Positions 22,665-32,414 are shown, numbered from the stretch's first letter. The stretch: 40,127 nt of DNA from an uncultured Lachnospiraceae bacterium (GCA_902785055.1 CACZXG010000056.1:1-40127); one strand, 5' to 3'. Program-made: numbers and translations. The notes: generated from the sequence alone by a model not told the origin.

Positions 22665-24528
22665 TTACTTGAACAGGTCGTAGATCTCATCTACGCTGAG
22701 GTGGATGATGCGCTCAACCGCTTCTTCGGACTCGCAGGTTGTAGCGATCTTGCCCAGGGTCTCAACGTGATCATCGCCTGCGGAAGCAACTGCGATAACC
22801 AGCTTGACTGTCTCGCCATCGCCCCAATCGGTTCCATCGGGATAGGTCATGATCGCAAGACCGGAGTTCTTGATCTCGCCGATGACGCTCTCAACGCCGT
22901 GAGGGATTGCCAGGTTATTGCCGATCGCTGTGTTGAAGATATCTTCCTTCGCGATCATGCCGTCTACATACTTCTCAGTGACATAGCCGCTGTCCACAAG
23001 GAGCTTGCCGATCGCACGGATCGCGTCGTTCTTCGGAACGGGCTTGTTGTTCAGAATGATGTTCTTCTTCAGGAGCACGCCGCCGTGGAAGTCATGGCCG
23101 CCTGCGTTTGCAACGTTCTTGTTGGACTTGGCATCCAGGATCTCCTGAACGATCATGTCATACTCAGGAGCGTTCATGAAGTTGCTGATAGTGACGATTC
23201 TTGCGCTGGGAGCGGACTTTCTTGCGCGCTCAACCAGATCCTGGTGGCAGACTACAAACTTAACGCCTGCGGGAACTTCGGATACGGAGTAGTGGGAAAC
23301 CTTGATGTTTCCAAGACCCTTCGCCTCGAGCTTCTTCTGAAGGACTGCAGCGCCCATAGCGGAGGAGCCCATGCCTGCGTCGCAAGCAAATACGATTCTG
23401 TCAAGAGTTCTGAGGTCAACTTCGCCGCCGTCAGCGGTTGCAGCGTATGCGCCCTTGGAAGCAGCCTTCATGTTGCTCATCTGGCTCTGTGCGTCCTCAA
23501 GGCTTGCGCTGGAGTTGGACATCTTCACGATCGGAGAAGCGATCAGGAAGGAAACTGCGGTGCCGATCAGGAAGCTGATGATGACCATGAGCTGTCCGCC
23601 TCTGGGAGCAACTGCCAGCAGTGCCAGGATGGAACCGGGAGATGCAGGGCTTACAAGGCCGACGTTGAAGATGGTGTTGAAGAACATTGCCGCAACGGAG
23701 CCGCCGATGGTAGCGAGAAGCAGCAGGGGGTTCATCAGAACATAAGGGAAGTAGATCTCGTGGATACCGCCGAGTACGTGCACGATCAGAGCGCCGGGAG
23801 CGGAATCCTTGGTTGCCGGTTGCCTTGTCATTGGAGAACATCCAGTAAGCGAGCAAAACGCCTGCGCCTGCGCCGGGGTTGGTCTCAATGAGATAGAATA
23901 CGGACTTGCCGAGCTGCTCAACCTGCTGTGCTCCGAGAGGAGTGAAGATACCGTGGTTGATAGCGTTGTTCAGGAACAGGACCTTAGCGGGCTCTACGAA
24001 GATGGAGACCAGAGGAAGGAGACCTGCCTTGACCAGAATGTCAACACCGCCGGACAGAACTACCAGAACACCTGCCATAAGAGGGCCGATCAGGTAGAAG
24101 CCTACGATAGCGAGGAGCATGCCCAGGATACCAACGGAGAAGTTGTTGACCAGCATCTCGAAGCCTGCAGGGATCTTGCCTTCGACTGCCTGGTCGAACT
24201 TCTTGATCACCCAGCCGCCCAGAGGGCCTGCGAGCATAGCGCCCATCAGCATGGGATAATCGGGAGCGCCGCAGATAACGCCGACGCATGCGATCGCGCC
24301 CATGACCGCGCCTCTTGCGCCGCCGACCATCTTACCGCCTGTGTAAGCGATCAGGATCGGGAGCACATAGGAAAGCATCGGGCTGACCATTGTGGAAAGC
24401 TGCTCATTGGGAAGCCAACCGGTTGCAATGAACAGTGCTGTGATAAGTCCCCATGCGATGAACGCGCCGATGTTCGGCATGACCATTCCGCTGAGGAACC
24501 GACCGAAGGATTGAACTCTTTCTTTCAT
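22665..24528 (-). pseudogene. mtlA: PTS mannitol EIICBA, frameshifted by 7-bp duplication
   Basis: MtlA imports and phosphorylates mannitol. The first frame (24528 down to about 23815) encodes the EIIC transmembrane start, [20 protein letters not shown], through about residue 238 ([12 protein letters not shown]), then shifts. The rest continues in another frame: [20 protein letters not shown] of EIIC, the EIIB loop ACDAGMGSSAMG (phospho-Cys) and EIIA with NLAIPHGVES (phospho-His). The break is a tandem GGCAACC duplication (minus strand) at 23811-23824. Without one copy the gene is 1857 nt and codes for 618 residues, close to E. coli MtlA (637). All domains are otherwise intact, so the event is recent or reversible. 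ATG at 24528 is preceded by AAAGGGG. Confidence 0.9.
23811..23824. repeat. 7-bp tandem duplication causing the mtlA frameshift
   Basis: GGTTGCC occurs twice in tandem on the plus strand (23811-23817 and 23818-23824). One copy is expected from the protein alignment: [13 protein letters not shown] is continuous when a single copy is read. Confidence 0.85.
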
Positions 24529-24572
24529 GTTTTTTCCCCTTTCATAAAAGTGAACTTTGTTTCGATGATTTA

Positions 24573-24641
24573 ATTATAAACATAGCCAAAGTGACAATTC
24601 CACTAATACAAAATGGACTTTGTCATCATCAAAAGTGACAA
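24573..24641 (-). promoter_or_regulatory. mtlA promoter with MtlR operator
   Basis: On the minus strand a TATAAT (24578-24573) lies 45-50 nt upstream of the mtlA start, with no good -35, as expected for an activator-dependent promoter. Upstream is a 22-bp inverted repeat at 24620-24641, TTGTCA-N10-TGACAA. A half-site TTGTCACTTTGGCTATG lies at 24597-24581, over the -35 position. The arms match the TTGNCACA-type sites of MtlR activators. The pattern recurs upstream of the HAD gene at 26938-26959. Confidence 0.6.
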
Positions 24642-24696
24642 GATTTGAGGATTTAATCGTCGCTTTTCGGTCAAAATAGTGATTTCTCTCAATTAT

Positions 24697-24724
24697 AAAA
24701 AGGCCGCAGTTGTGCAGCCTTTTT
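24697..24724 (-). terminator. mtlR terminator
   Basis: An 8-bp stem (AAAAAGGC / GCCTTTTT) with a short inner GCA/TGC stem is followed on the minus strand by a T-rich run. It lies 25 bp past the mtlR stop codon and insulates the mtlA promoter. Confidence 0.8.
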
Positions 24725-24748
24725 CGTATAAAAATTATCTATATTTTG

Positions 24749-26842
24749 TCAACTTCTATCTAAATGGTCGAAGAAAAAGCACTTGAGTTCCCTGGCAAGT
24801 TCCGCGCGGATCTGGTCCTCTCTTCCGGTCTTGATCATCCTGAGGAAGTACTCATTGGTGACCATGGCGCCGCTGATACTGCCGAGGACTTCCGCGTGCA
24901 TGTTCCTGTCGTCGTCGATCGGCATGACCATGAGCAGGGCCGCCCGGATTCCCTTAAAGTAAGGATCTTTGAACTCTGCATCGCCTCTGGGCGTACAGCT
25001 GATAAAAACAGGTTCCCTGACCGCGCCGGACCGGCAGTGCAGAAGCGCGATCCCCAGTTCCGGGAAGATCTGCGAGTTGAGGCGTTCTCTCTCCTCGATC
25101 CCGTCTCTTAATGCCGCTGCCGCGTGCAGGCTGTCTGTTACCTGCATGGTCATGAACTGCAGCAGTTCGCGGAAACGGATATTCTCCGAGGTCTCCATCC
25201 TGCGGTAGCGCCGAATGATGCTCTTGATCTCCCTGATCAGGAAGTAGGCCTCGTCCAGCCTTCTGTTGAAAGGCGTCTCGGTCGTGTCCCTGCGGATGTG
25301 GGAGTAATCTTCGAGTTTGTACTCTATTTTGACCAGGTCCTTGGGAGGGATCAGGGGGCTCACCTGCAGGTAGTCCACAGGGAGCTGGTCCAGGTTCATC
25401 GTGGATACGAAGAAGTCCGTGTTCGAGATGATGTATTTGTTGATCTCGCCCTTGCCGTAGGCTTTGAGGATCGCCTTGTTTCCAAGCTTGTCCTTGAGCC
25501 TTGTCATCATCAGTCTCGCCACGCCGAATCCGCTGGCACATACAATGCCGATACTGACTTTGCGGGTGTACTGTTTGTTCTCTTTGACTCTCTCCTGCGC
25601 CGCGCCGAAGTGCATGGCCAGGAATCCGACTTCCGCCTCGTTGACCTCGTATCCGGTCTCCTCCGTGATCACGGCGGCCGCCCTGCGGCAGGCCTCGAAG
25701 ATCTCTCCGTACTCCTCTTTGATATCGTCAAGGATCGGGTTGTGGATCCGAAGACCGGTAGACAGTCTGACAAGGACCGGACGGAGGTGGACCAGAAGAC
25801 CTCTGAGGAATTCCTCGTCCTCCTTGAGTTCATCGGCGATGTCACTGTTGTAGACGTCGATCATCCTGTCGATCATCGAAAGGACCTGATCGTCTCCCAG
25901 ATCGCCGGGAAGCTCTTTCTCCTCCCCGGTGTAGGCCATCTTGGCGCCTCGGATGTGCAGGAGCACGTAGGAGAGCTCTCCTCTGGGGATCTCGATCTCA
26001 AACTCCTTCTCCATCGCTTCCAGAATGCGCACCGCCAGGTCGTAATCGTCCCAGAACTCGAGGTTTCCCATCTCCGGCGGAACACTGTTCAGGGCCGCGC
26101 CTTGCTGCAGTCTCTCGATGACAATGGATATATGGATGACCAGTCCCGCGTAGGCGCTGTCGGCGAGCTGCAGGATCTTGGGCTCGTTGAGTTGGCGAAG
26201 GACCTTGTCCACTCTGCGCACCGTGTCGCCCTCGAGCAGGGAATAGATCCCGCTGTCCGCGGCGTCAAGGAGCGCCTCCGCGAAGATCTCCCCGGTGATA
26301 TCGCCGCTGCTGTATGCGTCTGAATGACCCGCTGTCTCCTCGATGAAGCGGCGCATCGCCTCGCGGTAGTCTCTTTCATCACCTTCGAGGATAACGCCGT
26401 ATCCCGGCCTTCTGACGATGCCCAGATGGCTCTCTTCGAGCCAGTCGCAGAGCGCGTCCATGTCGCTTCCGGCCGTTGCCTCACTGACCCCGAGCATCTG
26501 GCTGTAATAGAAGAGCTTGCGCGGCGTCCTGTCTCTGAGAAGTTCAAAGAGAAGTCTTCTTCTCCTGCCGTCGCGGTCTGCCGCGTCCGGATACTGTTCT
26601 TCTCTTAAGTTCTCTTCCAGTTTGACGAGGTCCTCGACGTTTCCTTCCAGTATTACGCCCTTGCCCTTATAGTTCACAAGCTTCAGGTTGTATTTTCTAA
26701 TGCAGAGCTCAAGATACTCGAACTCTCTCTGCACTGTCCGCTTGCTGACGCCCAGCTCCTCAGCGATCTCCTGCTTTCCGATCGGCCCCCCATTGGCCAG
26801 CAGTATCTTCAGAATTTGTGAAATTCTGGGTGTAAATTCCAT
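24749..26842 (-). CDS. mtlR: Mannitol operon transcriptional activator (PRD family)
   Basis: MtlR activates the mannitol genes, and its activity is set by PTS phosphorylation. The 697-residue protein (start 26842) has two N-terminal helix-turn-helix domains (IGKQEIAEELGVSKRTVQRE, and a second near residue 100). PRD1 and PRD2 contain four candidate phospho-His (VIHIS, VLLHIRG, LLVHLRP, AMHFG). The EIIB-like domain has ASGFGVARLMM preceded by Cys, and the EIIA domain has ALLHCRSG (His). B. subtilis MtlR is about this size. ATG at 26842 is preferred over 26878 because GGGGGAAC precedes it, while the upstream ATG has a Shine-Dalgarno too close to be usable. The gene is upstream of mtlA on the same strand. 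Confidence 0.9.
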   Translation of the reverse strand: MEFTPRISQILKILLANGGPIGKQEIAEELGVSKRTVQREFEYLELCIRKYNLKLVNYKGKGVILEGNVEDLVKLEENLREEQYPDAADRDGRRRRLLFELLRDRTPRKLFYYSQMLGVSEATAGSDMDALCDWLEESHLGIVRRPGYGVILEGDERDYREAMRRFIEETAGHSDAYSSGDITGEIFAEALLDAADSGIYSLLEGDTVRRVDKVLRQLNEPKILQLADSAYAGLVIHISIVIERLQQGAALNSVPPEMGNLEFWDDYDLAVRILEAMEKEFEIEIPRGELSYVLLHIRGAKMAYTGEEKELPGDLGDDQVLSMIDRMIDVYNSDIADELKEDEEFLRGLLVHLRPVLVRLSTGLRIHNPILDDIKEEYGEIFEACRRAAAVITEETGYEVNEAEVGFLAMHFGAAQERVKENKQYTRKVSIGIVCASGFGVARLMMTRLKDKLGNKAILKAYGKGEINKYIISNTDFFVSTMNLDQLPVDYLQVSPLIPPKDLVKIEYKLEDYSHIRRDTTETPFNRRLDEAYFLIREIKSIIRRYRRMETSENIRFRELLQFMTMQVTDSLHAAAALRDGIEERERLNSQIFPELGIALLHCRSGAVREPVFISCTPRGDAEFKDPYFKGIRAALLMVMPIDDDRNMHAEVLGSISGAMVTNEYFLRMIKTGREDQIRAELARELKCFFFDHLDRS

Positions 26843-26937
26843 TTGTTCCCCCAAACTCAAAAATATTACATTTGTCATGTTCCCTATAAAACCTTATCAA
26901 ATAATTCCATGTAATTGAAGAAAAACAAAATGAATAA

Positions 26938-26959
26938 TTGTCACTTTGGATATGGACAA
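26938..26959. promoter_or_regulatory. MtlR-type operator upstream of mtlR and the HAD gene
   Basis: This 22-bp inverted repeat reads TTGTCACTTT-GGATAT-GGACAA on the plus strand and matches the mtlA operator at 18 of 22 positions in the same length. It lies about 95 bp upstream of the mtlR start and upstream of a TATAAA (26993-26998) on the plus strand. The spacing and orientation toward that -10 mirror the mtlA site, so it may activate the HAD gene. Confidence 0.55.
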
Positions 26960-27082
26960 AAGTTGAGCAGTGCTGTATTTTTGAAGTGTGAATATAAAAT
27001 CTTTATAAATTGGCAGAAGGGCTGTGTACGATCTGGCATCGTGTGCGGCCTTTTCTTAATTCAGATGCGGGAGGACACCCCT

Positions 27083-27811
27083 ATGCACTGTGATATGCGC
27101 TACAAAGCAGTTATTTTCGATATGGACGGAACGATCCTGGACACCTCTGAGGATCTGGCGGCGGCCATCAATTACGCTCTGGCAAAATTCGGACACCGAG
27201 GCGATTTTTCTGTGGAGGACGTGTGTCTCTTTTTCGGGAGCGGTGCGCACACAGCCGTTCAGCGCGCCCTGGCCCGGGAGGCCGGCATGAGCCGGGAAGA
27301 AATCCTGGAGATTGGCTCGGCGGTAAACGGCGCGGTCCCCGGCATTGACGAGGAGGAGGTACAGCGGATCCTCGCGGTCTATCAGCCCTATTATAAGGCG
27401 CACAACGCCATCCGCACCTGCGCTTATCCGGGGATCAGGGATCTTCTGGTCAGGCTCCGGGAAGCCGGTGTCCTCACAGCGGTGGTCTCCAACAAGCCGG
27501 ACAATTCGGTGACACAGCTGGCCGAGGACTATTTTGGCGGATTATTCGACCTGGCCATCGGCGAAACCGAGGGAATAGCGCGCAAACCGGCGCCTGACAT
27601 GAACTATCTGATCCTTAACAAACTCGGCGTGAGCGTCGAAGACGCCGTCTATGTCGGTGACACGGAGATCGACATCGCGACTGCCCGCAACACCGGTATG
27701 GACCTGATCATGGTGAGCTGGGGATTTCGGCCGGTCTCCTATCAGAAAGCGCTGGGCGCGAAGACGATCGTAGACAGCGCAGATGAGATATTTGCGCTGG
27801 TGTCCGGCTGA
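27083..27811 (+). CDS. HAD-family phosphatase (phosphoglycolate phosphatase-like)
   Basis: This 242-residue HAD hydrolase removes phosphate from a small metabolite, possibly a sugar phosphate. Motif I is FDMDGTILDT (nucleophile Asp and acid/base Asp), motif II is VVSNKPD, motif III is ARKPAPD (Lys) and motif IV is VGDTEIDI. The cap domain of the phosphoglycolate phosphatase type lies between motifs I and II. ATG at 27083 is chosen for GGGAGGACACC upstream. It is divergent from mtlR with an MtlR-like operator between them, suggesting a role near mannitol metabolism, for example removing mannitol-1-phosphate or another hexitol phosphate (inference). A terminator follows at 27850-27877. Confidence 0.88.
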   Translation: MHCDMRYKAVIFDMDGTILDTSEDLAAAINYALAKFGHRGDFSVEDVCLFFGSGAHTAVQRALAREAGMSREEILEIGSAVNGAVPGIDEEEVQRILAVYQPYYKAHNAIRTCAYPGIRDLLVRLREAGVLTAVVSNKPDNSVTQLAEDYFGGLFDLAIGETEGIARKPAPDMNYLILNKLGVSVEDAVYVGDTEIDIATARNTGMDLIMVSWGFRPVSYQKALGAKTIVDSADEIFALVSG

Positions 27812-27849
27812 AGCGGGCGATAATACTCGCCGGGCATACGACAAAAGCA

Positions 27850-27877
27850 GGGCTGCCGCATGAAAATGCGACAGCCC
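27850..27877. terminator. Bidirectional terminator (HAD / MscS)
   Basis: A 12-bp stem with one mismatch (GGGCTGCCGCAT / ATGCGACAGCCC, loop GAAA) is followed by CTTATTTT on the plus strand and CTGCTTTTGT on the minus strand. It serves the convergent HAD and MscS genes. Confidence 0.8.
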
Positions 27878-27898
27878 CTTATTTTCCTGAATATCTTC

Positions 27899-30895
27899 TT
27901 ATTTCACCGGCACGTTGTTCTCTCGCAGGGCCAGCAGCACCTCTCTGATGAGTGCTCTCTCAACCTTGTGATAGTTGTCCTCGTTACACTCCGCTATGAT
28001 CGACAATACTGCAAAACCCATCTCCACAGACAGGACGCCTTTGTAGAAGGGTCCGCTTATGATCTCGGGGTGCTTTGCCGCGATCTGGGGAAGGGTTTTC
28101 TTTATGATCTCTTCCGCATCTCTGAGCGCGTAGTTGACATCCACCTTGATCGTTACGGCGACCCAGGAATTCATCTTGGTGAGGTTGGTCACGCTCTTGA
28201 TGTCCTTGTTGCCGATGACCTTGACGTTGCCGCCTCTGCCGACCAGCCTTGTGCTGCGCACACCGACTTCCTGGACCATTCCCCTGTAGCCGTCAATATT
28301 AACGATATCGCCGACCTGGTACTCGCCCTCAAAGATCATGGACACTCCTGCGAAGATGTCAGCGATGAGGTCCCTCGCGCCCATGGAGACGCCGATACCG
28401 ATGACTCCGACGGAGGCCAGGATCGCGTTCGTATCCACGCCCAGATAGGACAGTGAGTAGTAAATAAATACCAGAATACCTATGTAATTGATCAGGTTGG
28501 AGAACAGCCTGCAGATCGTCTTTCCTCTGGAATTGAGCATCTTGCCGAGCGTATTGAAGACGAATCGGACGAACATCATTATGAGCACCAGTCCGCAGAA
28601 GAGCATTACGATGCTGGTCAGGGAGAATATGTTCAGTCCTCTGTTCCACTTTCCTGTCAAAACATAGTTGAATACAAGACCCGAATTTTCGCCTTCGGTC
28701 CGCAGAGTTATAAACATATTGATAAAGCTCAGGGCCAGCATGATCTCGAATACAACTATTGCTTTCCTCTCCGGCGTTGCATTTTTGGTCAAATGCCTGA
28801 TAACGGACATCAACCGGCTGCGAGAAAGAATACTGTCGTTCTTACTGTCTCCGCCCTCTGCAGGTTTCTCTGCCTGCTCGACTTTTTGGATCATTTCATT
28901 GCTGTAGCCGCTGATCAGATACAGGAACAGCACCGCGAAAACAAATATGAATCCCACCATGCATATAAAGCCATACCGGAATCCTCTGCTGAACACCAGG
29001 TCATTGGGCGTACACATATAGATAAAATCGCCGCTATCTGTCATCTTGGAGATGCATAGATGTTTTGCCCCATTGATCCTCTCAAAATCAGCAGCGTTGT
29101 CGCGGAACATGTGATTTCCAAAGCCCAGATCACTTGCGGGGAAAACGTAGTATGCAAATTCATCCGATGAGGTGTTGTTGATAAAGCCGTCTTCATGATC
29201 GATCACAAAGCTGAGCTTTCCGATAGGCGTAAGGCTTCTCAGAATCCGGTTGATCGTCTCATGCTCGTCTGCGTCTTCTTCCGGCTTCACTGCCAGGATC
29301 AGTACGCCGTACTGTCCCGAATTCGGATCGTTCATGCGAACGCCGTACTGCTCCAGCGTTCTTCCCGTAACCTCATCCTTAAAAGCACTGTGCACTATGC
29401 CGGGAACACCTTTCAGGATCCGCCTGAAGTCAGCGCTGGAAACCGGATGATCCGGATCTTCCTGCGCCAGCTCCATGTTGATGTAGTCCGCGCTTGTCCC
29501 GATCTCCTTGCCGTCCGAATCATAGAGCATTACATATTCAGCCCCGATGATCCGGATGAGCGCACTCAGGTCTTCCTTGTTATTGAGCTGCGGATTCTTC
29601 TCGATCAGTTCCGCCGTACGCCTTGCATATTCCAGATAAAGCGCTTTTCGCGCGTCGCTTCTCTTTTTCAGGTGGCCTTCATTATTATCAATTTTGGTAT
29701 CGATCACTGACAACGTGCCCTGGTCCCTGCTGATCTCCTTATAGATCGAATTCAATGAGCGGAAGAACAAGCTGGATCCGAACACGATGAGCGCTCCAAT
29801 GATCCCGTAGGACAGGGCAATTAGTTTGATCCTGCCCGGGGCGTATTTTTCCTTCTTCTTGTCTGTGATGAGGCCTGTTGTCATTTCCCCATAGACGGAA
29901 GTCAGCCATATGATGAATGTGACGGTCAGGATTATGATCACAAAAACGCCGGTGCCTGTCTCGTCGACGGCCTGAGTCAGAGCGTACCATTCGTGCGTCT
30001 TGATGATAAGAACGGAATCCAGTTCGGGCACTTCCCTGACAATAAAGCCTGTCGGATCATCTGCATTTTCAGCGGTCCATGCTCCGTTCATGGCAAGGAG
30101 TTCCTCGCGGGTGGAGGGAATCCCGTAATCGACCGCGTCTGCGCTCTCTTCAGAGTAAGTCATGGGAAGAAAGTACACGAGATCACTGTCCAGGTTATAG
30201 AAGTACTTGCTGTTTTCTCTGTCCGGACACACAAGCACAAGATCCACTCCGTAGGCTATTTCAATGCTTAAGAACTCTTCGTCGTAGTCGACATACTTGT
30301 CCACATAATTAAGCATCTCTCTGCCGTCAACGATCTCCGTATAGTAATAGGGTCCTTTGATGCGGCTGTAGACCAGTTTATCTCTTCTGTTTCCTTTCAT
30401 CGTAGGAGTAACATAGTCGAAGAGTCCCCCGTCGCTAAGTACCATATCCGGAAAGTTTCGAATTCCCGATCTCATTCCTTCACCGAGCAGAACTTCGCCA
30501 TTCTCTATTTTGACAATTCCGCCCTTACCCAGTTTGCCGACCGCGGCATCTCCCTGCTCGGAAACTCTGGCATAGCAGGCTCTTGCGGTCAGATCAGCTT
30601 TTCGCCGGCACTGATCGAAATACTCTGCAGTTGCCTCATCGATATTACTTGCGATCTCCTCGGCTGTCCTGAATATCCCTTCATACCGCAATTCCACGAC
30701 CGGTTCTTTCTCTACGCCGAGCATTTTCGACAAATAAGCAACGTAATTCGCAGCTTGCTGTGTTGACAGGATATTGATGATCAGCATTACTATCCACACA
30801 ATCATGCTCAGGATCACCGCGATCACAATACCCGTCACGCATTTCCGGACCGGATTTACAATTTTAATCTCCTTGCTCTCCGCTTTTTCCTTCAT
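27899..30895 (-). CDS. MscS-family mechanosensitive channel with large sensor region
   Basis: The C-terminal 260 residues are an MscS channel: pore helix region ASVGVIGIGVSMGARDLIAD, then GDIVNIDGYRGMVQEVGVRSTRL of the beta domain. Before them are several membrane segments and two large extracytoplasmic regions. The first follows an N-terminal membrane helix (about 18-42) and spans about residues 50-310. The second (about 395-640) has a Cache-like look with AEYVMLYDSDGKEIGTS (inference). The full length is 998 residues against about 286 for E. coli MscS. ATG at 30895 is preceded by GTGGAG; a GTG at 30907 is the alternative. It starts 16 nt after the cobA-hemD stop codon, so it is in the tetrapyrrole transcript, perhaps only by position. 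Confidence 0.85.
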   Translation of the reverse strand: MKEKAESKEIKIVNPVRKCVTGIVIAVILSMIVWIVMLIINILSTQQAANYVAYLSKMLGVEKEPVVELRYEGIFRTAEEIASNIDEATAEYFDQCRRKADLTARACYARVSEQGDAAVGKLGKGGIVKIENGEVLLGEGMRSGIRNFPDMVLSDGGLFDYVTPTMKGNRRDKLVYSRIKGPYYYTEIVDGREMLNYVDKYVDYDEEFLSIEIAYGVDLVLVCPDRENSKYFYNLDSDLVYFLPMTYSEESADAVDYGIPSTREELLAMNGAWTAENADDPTGFIVREVPELDSVLIIKTHEWYALTQAVDETGTGVFVIIILTVTFIIWLTSVYGEMTTGLITDKKKEKYAPGRIKLIALSYGIIGALIVFGSSLFFRSLNSIYKEISRDQGTLSVIDTKIDNNEGHLKKRSDARKALYLEYARRTAELIEKNPQLNNKEDLSALIRIIGAEYVMLYDSDGKEIGTSADYINMELAQEDPDHPVSSADFRRILKGVPGIVHSAFKDEVTGRTLEQYGVRMNDPNSGQYGVLILAVKPEEDADEHETINRILRSLTPIGKLSFVIDHEDGFINNTSSDEFAYYVFPASDLGFGNHMFRDNAADFERINGAKHLCISKMTDSGDFIYMCTPNDLVFSRGFRYGFICMVGFIFVFAVLFLYLISGYSNEMIQKVEQAEKPAEGGDSKNDSILSRSRLMSVIRHLTKNATPERKAIVVFEIMLALSFINMFITLRTEGENSGLVFNYVLTGKWNRGLNIFSLTSIVMLFCGLVLIMMFVRFVFNTLGKMLNSRGKTICRLFSNLINYIGILVFIYYSLSYLGVDTNAILASVGVIGIGVSMGARDLIADIFAGVSMIFEGEYQVGDIVNIDGYRGMVQEVGVRSTRLVGRGGNVKVIGNKDIKSVTNLTKMNSWVAVTIKVDVNYALRDAEEIIKKTLPQIAAKHPEIISGPFYKGVLSVEMGFAVLSIIAECNEDNYHKVERALIREVLLALRENNVPVK

Positions 30896-30911
30896 CTCTC
30901 TCTCCACGTCT

Positions 30912-32414
30912 TCACACGCTGTCGGATGTTCTCCACTTCTTGAGGTACTGCCGGATCCCTTCCACGCTGCAGGTATCCGGAGTGGCTGCTTTCCTCCCGG
31001 TCAGCTTCTCCAGCTCCGCTGCCGTGAGCGCGCCGATACACAGGGGCTGCATGTCGTCACTCAGCTCGTTATTCTTCAAATAGGCGCGCACGCCTCCGGC
31101 GCTTCCAAATATAACGAGATCGCAGGCGGAATCTGCGGCTTGTCTGTCAAAAGACAGAGCGCCCTGCAGATCAGGCTTTATGTACTGCGTCCGATAAACT
31201 GCGCAGTCCTTATATAGAATTTTCTCATTTTCCAGTTTATTTGTCAGTAGCGGATTTCCCTCTGCCGCCCGCAAAATCAAGACTTTTTCGTCCTTTCGGA
31301 CATTCCGCACAAGCGTGTCGGCAAGGGCCTCGGTGGTATATACTTCCGGGACCAGGTCCGCGTACAGGCGGGCCTCTTCGAGCGCCGCTGCCGTGCCCGG
31401 CCCGATACAGGCGATCTTCACTTGCGCAAGGGCCCGAATGTCCATCCTCCTGCGATCGATCTCCTCCAGGAAGATCCTGACTCCATTGGCACTGGTGAAG
31501 ACCAGCCAATCATATTCCGTCAGTTCCTGCTCTCCGGGGATCTCCTCCCTCTGCGAGATCACTTCGATGCAGGGGAACTCCCTTGCGTCAATCCCATCCT
31601 TTCTGAGGGCCGCTGCCACTTTCCGTGTAAAGGAGCGGGTGCCGACAATCAGAGCTGTGGGGGCTCCTGCGGGCGGCTTCCCGCCTGCAAGGTCTCCTGC
31701 GGGCGGCTTCAGGTGAATTGCGGCCGTCTTTCCGATCACGATCACAGCCGGTGCCTGCACCTTTTCCGCAATATTGGCGAGATTTCCGAGCGTTCCGTCC
31801 ACCCGCTTTTCATCCGGCATATAGGCGCGCGAGAGCACACTCGCCGGCGTTTCCGGGTCCATCCCGGCCTTCATGAGGCCCTTCGCGATCTCCCCGGCCT
31901 TACTGTGACCCATCAAAACAACCAGAGTCCCCTTTAACCCGGCCAAAGCAGTGAAAGATTCCTCTGTTTTGCCGGCTCCGTGTCCTGTCACCACGGTAAA
32001 AGAAGAAGCCATCCCTCTGTGCGTTACCGGAATTCCAAAGTGCTCGGGCGCGGAAATGCAGGTGCTGACGCCGGGAACCATCTCATAGGGAAGTCCGGCC
32101 TCCTGCAGCGCCAGCGCTTCTTCGCCGCCTCTTCCGAAAACGGTCGGATCGCCCCCCTTGAGGCGCACGACCCGGAGACCCTTGCGCGCGCGGTCGATCA
32201 GGAGCGCGTGGATATCTTCCTGTTCCTTTTTGTGAGAGTTCTTGCGCTTGCCCACACAGATCAGCTCGCATCCGGCGGGCGCCTGCTCAAGCAGGGTATG
32301 GTCCAAAAGATCGTCATAAACCACGACCTGCGCCCGGCGCACGGCCTCGAGCCCCTTCACTGTGATCAGCCCGGCCTCGCTTCCCGCGCCGACGATCCAC
32401 ACTTTTCCGTTCAT
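30912..32414 (-). CDS. cobA-hemD: Uroporphyrinogen-III methyltransferase / synthase fusion
   Basis: Residues 1-240 are the SAM-dependent uroporphyrinogen-III C-methyltransferase (GKVWIVGAGSEAGLITVKG, then VVRLKGGDPTVFGRGGEE and EMVPGVSTC), giving precorrin-2. Residues 255-500 are a uroporphyrinogen-III synthase (HemD), which cyclises hydroxymethylbilane. The two are joined by a Gly/Pro/Ala linker with an internal PPAG repeat. Such fusions are common in Clostridia. ATG at 32414 has GAGGGACACA upstream. It follows hemC by 56 nt on the same strand, so hemC, cobA-hemD and the precorrin-2 dehydrogenase supply siroheme or cobalamin from porphobilinogen onward. hemA, hemL and hemB are not in the window. 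Confidence 0.94.
   Translation of the reverse strand: MNGKVWIVGAGSEAGLITVKGLEAVRRAQVVVYDDLLDHTLLEQAPAGCELICVGKRKNSHKKEQEDIHALLIDRARKGLRVVRLKGGDPTVFGRGGEEALALQEAGLPYEMVPGVSTCISAPEHFGIPVTHRGMASSFTVVTGHGAGKTEESFTALAGLKGTLVVLMGHSKAGEIAKGLMKAGMDPETPASVLSRAYMPDEKRVDGTLGNLANIAEKVQAPAVIVIGKTAAIHLKPPAGDLAGGKPPAGAPTALIVGTRSFTRKVAAALRKDGIDAREFPCIEVISQREEIPGEQELTEYDWLVFTSANGVRIFLEEIDRRRMDIRALAQVKIACIGPGTAAALEEARLYADLVPEVYTTEALADTLVRNVRKDEKVLILRAAEGNPLLTNKLENEKILYKDCAVYRTQYIKPDLQGALSFDRQAADSACDLVIFGSAGGVRAYLKNNELSDDMQPLCIGALTAAELEKLTGRKAATPDTCSVEGIRQYLKKWRTSDSV

Noticed and set aside
23811-23824. Programmed ribosomal frameshift to make full-length MtlA
   Set aside because: There is no slippery heptamer or downstream pseudoknot; a 7-bp tandem duplication explains the shift exactly.
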